Source: Paraburkholderia xenovorans LB400 (lineage in GTDB: Bacteria; Pseudomonadota; Gammaproteobacteria; Burkholderiales; Burkholderiaceae). From it: a DNA stretch of 64,000 nucleotides. A model generated the notes under the pieces. The model ran no database searches, was not told the origin of the DNA, and was given only the letters and a program-made list of their open reading frames with translations. The translations under genes were made by a program, and so were the position numbers. The stretch's first letter is position 1. Every line of letters starts with the position of its first letter. Location: positions 62,001 to 126,000 of the forward strand of contig NC_007951.1 of NCBI RefSeq assembly GCF_000013645.1, read 5' to 3'. Shown piece after piece: positions 49,929 to 60,065 of the stretch.

Positions 49929-50135
49929 TTACCGCTTGCGTCCCGACAAGGCCATGCCCGTCAGGCCGGCGATCGTCGCCGCCACGCCACCCACGAGCAG
50001 CAGGATCGCCTTGTTGGTCGGCGAGCCGGTAAAGACGCGCGAGACGTCGCTGCTCACCGAATTGAACGCCTGCCCGCCGAAATACAGCAGCACGATACCG
50101 CCGACAATCAACGCGATGGAAATCGCCTTCGTCAT
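49929..50135 (-). CDS. DUF3185 small membrane protein
   Basis: 68 residues with two hydrophobic spans (about 5-24 and 43-63), a short loop and a basic end SGRKR. This fits the DUF3185 family of small bacterial membrane proteins. Function unknown. It is convergent with the PhyH gene. Confidence 0.8.
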   Translation of the reverse strand: MTKAISIALIVGGIVLLYFGGQAFNSVSSDVSRVFTGSPTNKAILLLVGGVAATIAGLTGMALSGRKR

Positions 50136-50351
50136 CTATCTCTCCCGTCAGCCTGAATCGGGCAAAGTGTAGGGGAGCCGCAAGCAATCGTCCATCCCGC
50201 ATACTGGGCGTCTGCATGCATCACGTCGATTCGCTACCATAGCGGTCTGGCCGCATCCCCAGCTACAAAAAATAAAGCGGCACGCCTCCCGCAGCATGCA
50301 ATTGCCCATGCCCGCACCGGTCGGGCGCCTTCACCATCAAGGACACTAGCA

Positions 50352-51395
50352 ATGGCTTACGAAGCAGCTTCAGAACGCTATTCGGATATGCAGTACCGCG
50401 TCTGCGGCAAGTCGGGACTCAAGCTGCCGGCGCTATCGCTCGGCTTGTGGCACAACTTCGGCGACACCACGCCGATCTCCACGCAGCGCGACATCCTGCG
50501 CACGGCTTTCGACCTGGGTATCACGCACTTCGACCTCGCCAACAATTATGGGCCGCCGTACGGCAGCGCCGAAACCAACTTCGGCCGCCTCTTCAAGGAC
50601 GACTTCAAGCCGTATCGCGACGAACTGCTGATTTCGTCGAAGGCCGGTTGGGACATGTGGCCGGGTCCGTATGGACAAGGCGGCGGCTCGCGCAAATACG
50701 TGCTCGCAAGTCTCGATAAGAGCCTGCAACGCATGGGCCTCGATTACGTCGATATTTTCTATTCGCATCGTTTCGATGCCGAGACGCCGCTCGAAGAAAC
50801 CGCGGGTGCGTTGGCGAGCGCCGTGCAGCAAGGCAAGGCGCTGTACATCGGCATTTCGTCGTACTCGGCAAGCAAGACGCTCGAAATGGCGAAGCTGCTC
50901 GCCGAATACAAGGTGCCGCTGCTGATTCATCAGCCTTCGTACAACATGCTCAATCGCTGGATCGAGCATGAGTTGCTGGGCGCACTGGAGAAAGCCGGCG
51001 CGGGCGCCATCGCGTTCACGCCGCTGGCTCAGGGGCTGCTCACGAGCAAGTATCTGAACGGCGTGCCGGAAGACGCGCGCGTCAACAAGCCGGGCGGCGG
51101 TTCGTTGAAGCAGGAGCATCTGAGCCCGCAGAATATCGAGCACGTGCGCAAGCTCAACGACATCGCGCAACGTCGCGGTCAGAGCCTCGCACAAATGGCG
51201 CTCGCGTGGGCGCTGCGCGATCCGCGCGTGACTTCCGTGCTGATCGGCGCGAGCCGCGCGGAGCAGGTGCGTGAAAACGTCGGCGCGCTGAAGAACCTTG
51301 CGTTCTCGAAGGACGAGCTGGCCGAGATCGACCGCTACGCGACCGAAGGCGGCATCAACCTGTGGGAAAAGCCGTCGACGGATCAGGCGATCTGA
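50352..51395 (+). CDS. mgrA: Aldo/keto reductase (MgrA/YghZ type)
   Basis: NADPH-dependent reductase; relatives reduce L-glyceraldehyde 3-phosphate and methylglyoxal. The 347-residue protein shows the catalytic tetrad of the aldo/keto reductases at Asp61, Tyr66, Lys97 and His139. The N-terminal RVCGKSGLKLP and the GVPEDARVNKPGGGSL region fit the YghZ subgroup. It is a single gene with its own terminator. Confidence 0.9.
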   Translation: MAYEAASERYSDMQYRVCGKSGLKLPALSLGLWHNFGDTTPISTQRDILRTAFDLGITHFDLANNYGPPYGSAETNFGRLFKDDFKPYRDELLISSKAGWDMWPGPYGQGGGSRKYVLASLDKSLQRMGLDYVDIFYSHRFDAETPLEETAGALASAVQQGKALYIGISSYSASKTLEMAKLLAEYKVPLLIHQPSYNMLNRWIEHELLGALEKAGAGAIAFTPLAQGLLTSKYLNGVPEDARVNKPGGGSLKQEHLSPQNIEHVRKLNDIAQRRGQSLAQMALAWALRDPRVTSVLIGASRAEQVRENVGALKNLAFSKDELAEIDRYATEGGINLWEKPSTDQAI

Positions 51396-51428
51396 TTCCC
51401 GCGTCGTCTTTCACGCCGTAGAAGCAGC

Positions 51429-51453
51429 AAAGCCGCCCACGGGCGGCTTTTTT
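51429..51453 (+). terminator. Rho-independent terminator after the aldo/keto reductase gene
   Basis: AAAGCCGCC pairs with GGCGGCTTT around a CACG loop, followed by T residues. It lies 34 bp after the stop codon. Confidence 0.88.
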
Positions 51454-51456
51454 CGT

Positions 51457-51642
51457 CTAGACGAGCGCCGGCAAACCCTCGACCAGCACTACCGCGAACA
51501 CCACGCCGATCAGCGCGCCCAGCACGCGCAGCGCGTTGTGCCGGAATTCCGTCTTGCAGGGAAGCGCACCGACAAACAAGGCCCCGGCCAACGCCATCGG
51601 AATGACCAGGATGAAATCGCCGATCGTGAAGTAGGTCGTCAT
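51457..51642 (-). CDS. Small hydrophobic membrane protein
   Basis: 61 residues with two membrane spans (about 7-25 and 40-60) separated by a basic loop (CKTEFRHNALR). AAGGAG lies at the right distance upstream of the ATG. It starts beside the reductase terminator. I do not recognise the family. The strong ribosome binding site makes it credible. Confidence 0.6.
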   Translation of the reverse strand: MTTYFTIGDFILVIPMALAGALFVGALPCKTEFRHNALRVLGALIGVVFAVVLVEGLPALV

Positions 51643-51911
51643 TCTCGTCTCCTTTATATTTTCCGGCGCAGGCGGCGGCTCGATTTATGGAGTCATGCAC
51701 CGCCCACGCTCGATTTGAGTATAGGAGACAGTCCAGTCGATATAACGGCGCTTTGCGGCGTTGCAGCGGCTATTCGCAAGCCGCTGAACCCGGCAGCGCA
51801 TGGGCCGCCGCGATTACCGCGACGCAGCAAATACATCGAAAAAGATGAAGCGTTTGCTTACGCCGGGCTTACTTTCAGGCGTCATTCAATGCGGGTTGGG
51901 TCATAGAGCGA

Positions 51912-53132
51912 TCACGCGAGAGGCTGCTCCCGTTTGCGCAGACGCGCCGCCGCTATCAGGCCGATGACGAGCAATGCGCCGACCAGTCCGGCGACGCCGT
52001 TCCATCCGTAACTCGTCCACATGTGGCCGCCATACGAGCCCACCACGCTCGAGCCGATGTAATACGCGAGCAGATAGAGCGCCGCAGCCTGACCTTTGGC
52101 ATCTTTGGCGAGACGTCCGACCCAGCCGCTTGCCACCGAGTGCCCGGCGAAGAAACCGAACGTCACGCACGCAATGCCGGCCGCGATCGCCGTTAGCGGA
52201 TGCAGCATGGTGAGCGCGAGACCGAACGCCATCAATAGCAGGCTGGCGGTGAGCACGCGTGCGCGGCCGAAGGTGTCGGCCATGCGTCCCGACCACGGCG
52301 AGGCCACCACGCCCGTCAGATACACGACGAAGATCGCGCCGATTTCCGTCTGATCCAATCGGTACGGCGGCGCCAGCAACCGGTAGCCGATGTAGTTGTA
52401 CAGCGTGACGAAGCTGCCCATCAGCACGAAGCCGAGCAGGAACAGCAGAGGCAGGCCGGGCCGCGTGAACTGCCTGAGCAGCGCGGTACGGTGATGCGTG
52501 AAGCCGAGTCCGCGCCGCGGCACGAAATGACGCGACGGCGGCAGCAGCGCGCGAAACGCGAGCATGGACAGTAGCCCGAGCACGCCAATCGTCCCGATCG
52601 CGACGCGCCACGAAAAAAGATCCGCGACGACGCCGGTAATCACGCGCCCGGCCATCCCTCCGATCGCCGTGCCGCCGACATAGAGGCCCATCGCGAGGCC
52701 GAGGCCGTCGGGGTGCACTTCTTCCGCGAGATAGGCCATTGCGACGGCGGGCACGCCACCGAGCGCGAGACCTTCGAGCGTGCGCAGCACGAGCAGTTGA
52801 TGCCAATGCGGCGCGATCGACACGCCGATGGTCGCCAGTGCCGAAATGGTGAGCGACAGCGTCATCAGCTTGTGACGGCTCCAGCCTTCGGAGATGAAGC
52901 CGGCGACGAACACGGCAAGCGCGAGCGCAGCCGTGGTCAATGAGAGCGACAGGCTGCTTTGTGCCGGCGTTACGTTGAACGCCGCGGAAAACGACGGCAG
53001 CAGCGGCTGCACACAATAAAGGAGCGAGAACGTGGCGTAGCCGGCGAACAGCAGCGCGATGCTGGCGCGCCAGTACGCGCGTGTGCCGCGTTCGAGATAG
53101 GGGATGTCGGGCACGGGGGAAGCGGGTTGCAA
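51912..53132 (-). CDS. MFS transporter (YnfM-like)
   Basis: The 406-residue protein has 12 membrane spans and the MFS arrangement, including SEGWSRHKLM (loop 2-3) and GRMADTFGRAR (loop 8-9). It resembles the YnfM/arabinose-efflux-type drug or sugar exporters. The substrate is not identifiable. An open frame continues upstream of the ATG through the 11-bp repeats, but it is a repeat artefact. The protein ends at the stop near 51912. Confidence 0.88.
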   Translation of the reverse strand: MQPASPVPDIPYLERGTRAYWRASIALLFAGYATFSLLYCVQPLLPSFSAAFNVTPAQSSLSLSLTTAALALAVFVAGFISEGWSRHKLMTLSLTISALATIGVSIAPHWHQLLVLRTLEGLALGGVPAVAMAYLAEEVHPDGLGLAMGLYVGGTAIGGMAGRVITGVVADLFSWRVAIGTIGVLGLLSMLAFRALLPPSRHFVPRRGLGFTHHRTALLRQFTRPGLPLLFLLGFVLMGSFVTLYNYIGYRLLAPPYRLDQTEIGAIFVVYLTGVVASPWSGRMADTFGRARVLTASLLLMAFGLALTMLHPLTAIAAGIACVTFGFFAGHSVASGWVGRLAKDAKGQAAALYLLAYYIGSSVVGSYGGHMWTSYGWNGVAGLVGALLVIGLIAAARLRKREQPLA

Positions 53133-53226
53133 AGGACAAAAAGGGAGTTAAGGATACGCTGAAAAAGGGCGGCACGGGTCGCTGGAGCGCGCTGCGGGCC
53201 GCGGCCGCGGCGGGACCACGACGCAG

Positions 53227-53336
53227 CCATGACCCAACCATGACCCAACCACGACCCAACCACGACCCACCCACGACCCACCCACGACCCACCCACGACC
53301 CACCCACGACCCACCCACGACCCACCCACGACCCAC
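53227..53336. repeat. 11-bp tandem repeat (minisatellite), ten copies
   Basis: Ten head-to-tail copies of CCACGACCCAC, the first two with CCATGACCCAA and the third and fourth grading into the consensus. Because 11 is not a multiple of 3 every frame reads through it, producing a spurious 11-residue peptide repeat. It lies between the MFS gene and the RND efflux operon. Confidence 0.95.
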
Positions 53337-53382
53337 CCAGGCGCCGTGCCCGGCCCCCTTTCACCGCATCGACAAACCCCGG

Positions 53383-54912
53383 CTACCCGTGCGCGGCTGC
53401 ATCGCTCGCGGGTGGGGACGGATGCACGATCTGTTCGTCCGTCGGCAGCGCGGACTCGTCCCAGCCGCCGCCCAGCGCCTTGATCAGCGCCACGCTCGCG
53501 GCCATGCGCCGGCGCGCGATCGATACGGCATCGCGTTCATTGGTGAGCGCGGTGGTTTGCGCGACCACCACGTCGAGATAGGTGATCGCGCCGTTCCTGT
53601 AGCGGTCCGATACGACCGCCAGCGCACGTTGCGCGGCTGTCACCGCGTCGTCCTGCGCGCTCGCTTCCTGTTCGAGCACGCGCAGCGCGGCGAGATTGTC
53701 CTCGACCTGGCCGAAGGCGGTCAGCACGGTCTGCCGGTATTGCGCGACGCTTTCGTCGTAGTGCGCGCGGGCCTGTTCCTTGACGGAGGCGCGTCCGCCG
53801 AAGTCGAGCAGCGTTCCGGCCAACGTCGGCCCGAGCGACCACAGCCGGCTCGGCGCCAGCAGCCATTGGCTGTAGTTGGTCGCTTCGAGGCCGCCCGTCA
53901 CGGACAAAACGAGGTTCGGGAAAAACGCCGCCGTCGCCACGCCGATCTGCGCGTTCATCCCGGCGACGCGCCGTTCCGCCGCCGCGATGTCGGGGCGCCG
54001 TTCGAGCAATGCGGACGGCACGCCCGCCGCCGCGACGACCGGCACCGCCGCGAGCGGCGCGACCGGCAATGCAAACGTGGAAGGCGGTTGGCCGATCAGG
54101 ATCGCGATCGCGTGTTCGAGCTGCGCGCGCTGCACGCCGAGGTCGAGCGCTTGGGCCTGGGTGGTTTTCAGTTGTGTCTGCGCCTGCGCGACATCGGCGT
54201 CCGTGGCGATGCCGCCGGTATAGCGGTGCTGCGTCAGCTCCAGCGCTTGCCTATAGGCCTCGATCGTGTCGTCGAGCAGTTGGCGCTCCTGATCGAGTCC
54301 GCGCAGCTCGAAGTAGTCGGTGGCGAGTTCGGCCTGCATCGACAGCAGCGCGGCTTGTGTGTCGGCGGCGCTTGCCTGCGCTTCGGCTTTCGCGCCTTCG
54401 ACACTGCGCGACACGCGGCCCCACAGGTCGGGTTCCCACGACGCGTCGGCTTGCACGAGGTAGTCATTCAGCGTGAGACCCGCGGTCGATTTGTGCAGCA
54501 CGTTCTCCGATGAACGCGCGCGCGAATAGGCGCCGGTCGCGCTGACCAGCGGGAAGAAACTCGAGCGATATTGCGCGACGGTGGCACGGGCGGCGCGAAA
54601 GCGTGCTTCGGCAGCCTGCACGTTCTGGTTCGCGCTCGCGACCTGCTGTTCGAGCGCGTCGAGCGACGGATCCGCGTAGACGCTCCACCAAGCGCCGCGT
54701 GCGAAAGTGTCGGCGGGTTGCGCGGGTTTCCAGCCGGTGCCGTCGAGTTCCTTGTAGGTGGCGGCGGTGGTCGCGGTCGGCTTCACGTAGTCGGGGCCGA
54801 CGGTGCACGCGGTGAGTGCGCACGCGCTTGCGAGTGTCAAGGCGCACGCATGCAGCGAGACGCGCCGCAGCGGCCGCACGACGAAACGGCGACGGGATGC
54901 CGGCGCGTTCAT
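53383..54912 (-). CDS. RND efflux outer-membrane lipoprotein (NodT/OprM family)
   Basis: Outer-membrane channel of a tripartite pump. The 509-residue product has a lipoprotein signal with lipobox LTAC and Cys36 as the lipidated residue. The typical TVGPDYVKP follows. Two repeats of the outer membrane factor family cover about 75-270 and 290-490. The start overlaps the adaptor stop by 4 bp. Confidence 0.93.
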   Translation of the reverse strand: MNAPASRRRFVVRPLRRVSLHACALTLASACALTACTVGPDYVKPTATTAATYKELDGTGWKPAQPADTFARGAWWSVYADPSLDALEQQVASANQNVQAAEARFRAARATVAQYRSSFFPLVSATGAYSRARSSENVLHKSTAGLTLNDYLVQADASWEPDLWGRVSRSVEGAKAEAQASAADTQAALLSMQAELATDYFELRGLDQERQLLDDTIEAYRQALELTQHRYTGGIATDADVAQAQTQLKTTQAQALDLGVQRAQLEHAIAILIGQPPSTFALPVAPLAAVPVVAAAGVPSALLERRPDIAAAERRVAGMNAQIGVATAAFFPNLVLSVTGGLEATNYSQWLLAPSRLWSLGPTLAGTLLDFGGRASVKEQARAHYDESVAQYRQTVLTAFGQVEDNLAALRVLEQEASAQDDAVTAAQRALAVVSDRYRNGAITYLDVVVAQTTALTNERDAVSIARRRMAASVALIKALGGGWDESALPTDEQIVHPSPPASDAAAHG

Positions 54913-56312
54913 GACGATGCCTTTACGGACAGCGACGCGGCGACATGCGTGGTGGGCGTGTCTGCCGCAACAGCGTTGGAGCCGCCCGCCGCCCGATCAT
55001 TGCCCGCGGCTGCGCCGCTGGCGCTTGCCGCACCATCGCGGCTCGCCGCGGCGCCGGATGCGCCCGCCGTGCCCTCACCACCCGCCGCCGAGCCGGAAGC
55101 ACCGGTCGCTCCTGACGCGCCCGTGGCAGTTCCCGCTTTCGCCGCCACGATCCGCACCGGCGCGCCGTCGATGATCGAGTCCTGCGGATTCAGGATCACC
55201 TGCTCATCGCCCTGCAGGCCGGACGCAATCGCGACACGCGTGCCGAAGTCCGTTCCCAGCGACACCGCGATCAGCTTCACCTTGTGCTGCGCGTCGACGG
55301 TCGCGAGTTTCACGCCATCCGGGCGGAACAGCAGCGCGTTACCGGGCAGCGTGAACGGCGCCGCGCCTGTGCCCAATTCGAAGTGCACTTGCGCATACGC
55401 GCCCGGCAGCAAATCGCCGTTACGGTTGTCGACGTCGACTTCCACCAGCATCGTGCGCTGTTGCGGATCGACGGCGCCCGCGGTGCGCGCCACGGTGCCC
55501 GGATAATGTCGCGACGGCGTCTCGGTCAGCGTCAGGAACGCGGTCTGCCGCGCGCGAACCTGCTGCGCGTAGGCCTGCGGCACGTTCACATAAACGCGCA
55601 GCCGATCCGCCTGCGCGACGTGAAACAGCTCCTTTGCCGGGCCGCCCGAACTGCCCGCGTCGATCAGCGCGCCGACATCGACATTGCGCGCCGTCACGAT
55701 GCCGTCGAACGGCGCATACACTTTCTGGAACGACTGCGTTTTCTCGAGTCGCGCCACGTTGAAGCGCGCGGCGTCGAGCGTGGCTTTCTTTGCGAGCATG
55801 TCGCCGACCTTTTCGTCGGTTTCCTGCTTCGAGACCGATTTGCTTTTCAGCATCTCGGTCCAGCGCGCGGCGGTGCTTTTCGCGAGCGCATAGTTGGCCT
55901 CGGCATTCGCGAGATCGGCGCGGGCCGCGCGCAGTTGATCGTCCACTTCCGGCGTGTCGATCTCCGCCAGCAACTGACCGTTTTTCACCTTCGCGCCGAT
56001 ATCCGCGTACCACTTCTTCAAATAGCCGTTGGTGCGGGCGTAAATCGGCGTGTCGAGAAACGCCTGTACGTTGCCGGGCAGCACGAGATCGAGTCCGGCC
56101 GTCGATTTCTGCGGCCGCACGACTTCGACGCTCGTCTGGCTGGCGTGCTCGGCATCGCGTTCGAGCGCCGCATGCGCGTCGTGACGCGACCAGATACCTT
56201 GTGCCGCGAGCGCAATGACCGCCACGGCGACCGCGACGGCGATCCAGCGTGCGCGCTTTGTCTTCGCCGGATCGCGCGTGGTGCCGGAGCTGTCTGGACG
56301 TTGTCCTTCCAT
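54909..56312 (-). CDS. RND efflux periplasmic adaptor subunit
   Basis: Membrane-fusion protein linking pump and channel. The 467-residue product has an N-terminal membrane anchor (about 20-40), a lipoyl half-motif near 80-100, a coiled-coil hairpin (about 110-185) and beta-barrel domains to about 390. The last 75 residues are glycine/alanine/serine-rich (ATGASGATGASG and similar). ATG at 56312 follows AAGT-like spacing to a weak ribosome binding site; a longer frame is open but not family-like. Confidence 0.92.
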   Translation of the reverse strand: MEGQRPDSSGTTRDPAKTKRARWIAVAVAVAVIALAAQGIWSRHDAHAALERDAEHASQTSVEVVRPQKSTAGLDLVLPGNVQAFLDTPIYARTNGYLKKWYADIGAKVKNGQLLAEIDTPEVDDQLRAARADLANAEANYALAKSTAARWTEMLKSKSVSKQETDEKVGDMLAKKATLDAARFNVARLEKTQSFQKVYAPFDGIVTARNVDVGALIDAGSSGGPAKELFHVAQADRLRVYVNVPQAYAQQVRARQTAFLTLTETPSRHYPGTVARTAGAVDPQQRTMLVEVDVDNRNGDLLPGAYAQVHFELGTGAAPFTLPGNALLFRPDGVKLATVDAQHKVKLIAVSLGTDFGTRVAIASGLQGDEQVILNPQDSIIDGAPVRIVAAKAGTATGASGATGASGSAAGGEGTAGASGAAASRDGAASASGAAAGNDRAAGGSNAVAADTPTTHVAASLSVKASS

Positions 56313-56430
56313 CAAACTTCCCGTGCAAAAATGGTTACTGTGAAGATGCTCGGGCAGTCGGAGCTGCCTCTCGTGCTGCCTGCTGTTGCTGTTGCCGCTA
56401 TGGCCGGCACGATCGCTGCGGCGCCGTGCA

Positions 56431-59400
56431 TCATGGCTTCTGCACCACATGCTCGGCTGCGCGCAGGCGCCGTGCCGCGAGTCGCCGGTAGATCATCGAA
56501 AACACCACCGGCACGAAGATCAGCGTGGCCAGCGTGCCGATCGTCAGGCCGCCTATCACCGCGCGCCCGAGCGGCGCATTCTGCTCGCCGCCTTCGCCGA
56601 GACCGATCGCCATCGGCACCATGCCGATCACCATCGCGAGCGCCGTCATCAATACCGGACGAAAGCGCGTGAAGCCCGCTTCGATTGCCGCGCGCGCCGC
56701 GTCGCCGTGTTCGAGCAACTGCTCGCGGGCAAAGCTGATCACGAGAATCGAGTTGGCGGTGGCAATGCCGATACACATGATCGCACCCGTGAGCGCGGGG
56801 ATCGACAGCGTGGTGTGCGTGAGAAACAGCATCCATACGATACCCGCGAGCGCGCCCGGCAGCGCGGTGACGATGATGAACGGATCGAGCCACGACTGGA
56901 AATTCACCACGATCAGCAGATACACCAGCAGAATCGCGAACACCAGACCGGCGAACAGACCGGAGAACGAATCGTTCATGGTCTGCACCTGGCCGCGCAC
57001 TTCGATGGTCGAGCTTCTGGGCAGATCGGCCTTGACGTCGTCGATGATCTTGCGAATGTCGTCGGACACGCCGCCGAGATCGCGGCCGTCGGCGGTGCCG
57101 AAAATATCGATGGTGGTCTGCGCGTTGTAGTGCGTGAGCGTGGCGTTGCCTGCTTCGCGCTTCATGGTGGCGAGCGAGCCGAGAATATTGCTGCGGCCGT
57201 TCGCGTTCAGCGGAATGTTCGCGAGCGATTGCAGCGAATCGATCGTGTATTGCGGCGCTTCCGTGATCACGTTGTAGCTCACGCCGTTGCGCGGGTTGAG
57301 CCAGAACGTCGGCGTGGTTTGCTGGCTACCCGAGAGTGTGATCAGCAGATTGCTCGCAATGTCGCGCTGCGAGAAGCCAGCCTGCTGCGCGCGCGTGCGG
57401 TCCACATCGATAAAGATACGCGGCAGATCGGCGGGCTGCTGGATGCGTGCGTCGGCGAGACCGGGCACTGTGCGCAGACGGTTCAGCAACTTCGCCGCGA
57501 ACACACGATTGGCGGCTACTTCACGGCCCACGATCTGAATGTCGATCGGCGACGGCATGCCGAAGTTGAGCGTCTGGCTGACGATATCCGCGGGCAGGAA
57601 GGCGAACTGCACGCCGGGGAATTCGTCGGTGAGCGTGCGCCGCAATGTGCGTACGTAATTCGCGCTCGGATGATGATCGGGATTGAGCGTGATCAGCACG
57701 TCCGCATCCGAAGTGCCGATCGTGCCGGTGTTGCTGTACGAGAGGTTGATGCCCGAGACCGGCAAGCCGATGTTGTCGATGATCGAATGCAGCTCGCCCG
57801 CCGGTATCAACTGACGGATACGCGTGTCGACGCGATCGGTGACGACCGCCGTTTCCTCCACCCGCATACCGGTTTTGGCGCGCAGATGCAGCGCGATCGT
57901 ACCGGCGTCGACGGCCGGGAAAAAGTCGCGGCCGAGAAACGGCATCAGCAGCATCGAGGCGCCGCAGCAGACCAGAAACAGCGTCACGAACAGACCCGGC
58001 CGCGCGACGCGCGCTTCGAGAAACACGCGGTAACGCTCGCGCAAACGCTCGAAGCCGCCTTCGAATGCGTAGTGCGCGCGCATGAACGGATTGCGCGTTT
58101 GCGTCGGCGCGTGATGCAGGTCCGCCGCTTTATGGTGATATCGCAGCAGATATTTCGCGAGCGTCGGCACGAGCGTGCGCGAGAAGAAATACGACGCCAG
58201 CATGGCGAACACCACCGCCTCGGCGAGCGGAATGAACAGATAGTGCGCGACGCCCGTGAGCAGAAACATCGGCACGAAGACGATGCAGATGGACAGGGTC
58301 GACACCAGCGTCGGAATTGCGATCTGATGCGCGCCGTCGAGAATCGCCTGTTCGAGCGTCTTGCCCTGTTCGAGTTGATGGCTGATGTTTTCGATCGCCA
58401 CCGTTGCGTCGTCCACCAGAATACCGACCGCGAGCGCCAGCCCGCCGAGCGTCATGATGTTGATGGTTTCGCCGAGCAGGGAGAGCGCGATGATCGACGT
58501 GATCATCGACAGCGGAATCGACACGGCGATGATCAGCGTGGCGCGCCAGTTGCCGAGGAACAGCAGAATCATGAGACCGGTCAGGCAGGCCGCGATCAGC
58601 GCTTCGCGCAGCACGCCCTGCACGGACGCGCGCACGAACAGCGACTGGTCGGCAACGGGGTCGATGTTCAGCGAGGCGGGCACGAGATTGCGCAGCGTGG
58701 GCATCATCGTCTTGATGCGGTCGACGATTTCGAGCGTGGACGTGTTGCCGCTCTTGTTGATGGTCAGGAGCGCCGCGCGCTGGCCGTTCACGCGCACGAT
58801 ATTGGTTTGCGGCTGGAAACCGTCGCGCACATGAGCGACGTCGCGAATATAAACGGTGCCGTTAGCGGTGGATTGGATCGGAATATTGTTCAGGCCTGCC
58901 AGCGAATCCGGACTGCCGTTCATTTCCACGGAGTATTCCGTCGAACCGATTTTCGCGGTGCCCGAAGGCAGGATCAGATTCTGTGCGGTGACCGCGTTGA
59001 CCACGTCCATCGGCGAAAGATTACGCTCCTGCAATTTGCGCGAATCGATATCGACCATGATCTGCCGCTGTTTGCCGCCGTACGGCAGCGGCGCGGAAGC
59101 GCCGGGCACGGTGGCGAGCTGGGTCTTCAGGAAGTTGTTGCCGAAGTCGTATAGCTCCTGCTCGGTGAGCGACGCGGACGACAGCGCCAGCCGCAGAATC
59201 GGCACCGTCGAAGCGTTGTAACGCAGGATATTCGGCGGCGTGATGCCGGGCGGCAGCGAGCGCAATTGCGTTTGCGACAGCGCGGTGACCTGGGCGAGCG
59301 CCTCGTCGATATTCGCGTGCGGCTGGAAAAAGATCTTGACCACCGCGATGCCGTTCAGCGAGGTCGACTCGGTGTGCTCGATATCGTTGACCGCCGTCGA

Positions 59401-59613
59401 CAGGCCACGCTCGTAGTTGAGCACGATGCGCTTTTCCATCTCGTCGGCGGGCAGGCCGTTGTACGACCAGATCACCGAGAGTACCGGAATGTCGATATTG
59501 GGGAAGATGTCGGTGGGCGTGCGCAGGATCGTCAAAGGTCCGACGATCAGCAACAGCAGCGCCAGGACGACGAACGTATACGGGCGCCGCAGCGCGAGAC
59601 GAACGATCCACAT
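56431..59613 (-). CDS. RND efflux permease
   Basis: Inner-membrane proton-driven pump of the HAE family. The 1060-residue protein has the twelve spans of the RND fold, two periplasmic loops, and the proton-relay Asp pair in GILVDDATVAIEN near residue 400. It is the first gene of permease-adaptor-channel; 118 bp separate it from the adaptor gene. It carries no regulator beside it, so its inducer is unknown. The permease-first order is less usual than adaptor-first. Confidence 0.94.
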   Translation of the reverse strand: MWIVRLALRRPYTFVVLALLLLIVGPLTILRTPTDIFPNIDIPVLSVIWSYNGLPADEMEKRIVLNYERGLSTAVNDIEHTESTSLNGIAVVKIFFQPHANIDEALAQVTALSQTQLRSLPPGITPPNILRYNASTVPILRLALSSASLTEQELYDFGNNFLKTQLATVPGASAPLPYGGKQRQIMVDIDSRKLQERNLSPMDVVNAVTAQNLILPSGTAKIGSTEYSVEMNGSPDSLAGLNNIPIQSTANGTVYIRDVAHVRDGFQPQTNIVRVNGQRAALLTINKSGNTSTLEIVDRIKTMMPTLRNLVPASLNIDPVADQSLFVRASVQGVLREALIAACLTGLMILLFLGNWRATLIIAVSIPLSMITSIIALSLLGETINIMTLGGLALAVGILVDDATVAIENISHQLEQGKTLEQAILDGAHQIAIPTLVSTLSICIVFVPMFLLTGVAHYLFIPLAEAVVFAMLASYFFSRTLVPTLAKYLLRYHHKAADLHHAPTQTRNPFMRAHYAFEGGFERLRERYRVFLEARVARPGLFVTLFLVCCGASMLLMPFLGRDFFPAVDAGTIALHLRAKTGMRVEETAVVTDRVDTRIRQLIPAGELHSIIDNIGLPVSGINLSYSNTGTIGTSDADVLITLNPDHHPSANYVRTLRRTLTDEFPGVQFAFLPADIVSQTLNFGMPSPIDIQIVGREVAANRVFAAKLLNRLRTVPGLADARIQQPADLPRIFIDVDRTRAQQAGFSQRDIASNLLITLSGSQQTTPTFWLNPRNGVSYNVITEAPQYTIDSLQSLANIPLNANGRSNILGSLATMKREAGNATLTHYNAQTTIDIFGTADGRDLGGVSDDIRKIIDDVKADLPRSSTIEVRGQVQTMNDSFSGLFAGLVFAILLVYLLIVVNFQSWLDPFIIVTALPGALAGIVWMLFLTHTTLSIPALTGAIMCIGIATANSILVISFAREQLLEHGDAARAAIEAGFTRFRPVLMTALAMVIGMVPMAIGLGEGGEQNAPLGRAVIGGLTIGTLATLIFVPVVFSMIYRRLAARRLRAAEHVVQKP

Positions 59614-60065
59614 GACTAGTTCAACCGCTCAAAGCCGTGCGAAGAGATGTCGCGCGCGTGCCACGCAGGCCGGACACAATGCGCGTAACGGCCGCCGCAG
59701 CGGCGCGAGCAGGCCGGCCCAGCGGTCGGATCGAGCAAATGGTCTGGTTGGTGCACGTTTTTGATATCTCACCCCGGCAGGGTTTATGATGGCCTTATTG
59801 CGACGCGTTACGCTCCGAATCATCGGTCCGCCGCGCCGTAATGGGAATAGGGCGAAACGACGGGTAAAGAATGTTGAAGTCCGCAGCCTCGAGTTCGCGC
59901 TTTCCCCGGCCCCGCAAAACGGGAACAATGACTCGAACCTATCACGCGTATCACGCGCAGCAGATTGGGTGCGTACGCAACGTTATCGGCGGAGCGACGC
60001 TTTTATCATCACCTTGACCGGCAAGGAAATCATAAAGCCGGCTATGGGAGAAACGGGGAAACATC
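59614..60065. other. Gene-free region upstream of the RND operon
   Basis: 452 bp between divergent genes. It should contain the promoter of the efflux operon on the minus strand and that of the small protein at 60066. AT-rich patches lie at 59758-59790 and near 60000-60010, but I can single out no operator. Open frames here look spurious. Confidence 0.35.

Noticed and set aside
51901..53364. A long minus-strand frame containing Gly/Trp/Val-rich peptide repeats
   Set aside because: The peptide repeats come from the 11-bp tandem repeat being read in all frames; the rest is a shadow of the MFS gene.
56386..59154. A 922-codon open frame antisense to the RND permease
   Set aside because: Same GC effect; the permease on the other strand is certain and the frame has no recognisable domain.
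59629..59928. 99-codon frame upstream of the RND permease
   Set aside because: Arginine-rich, no start signal, and it would occupy the promoter region of the efflux operon.
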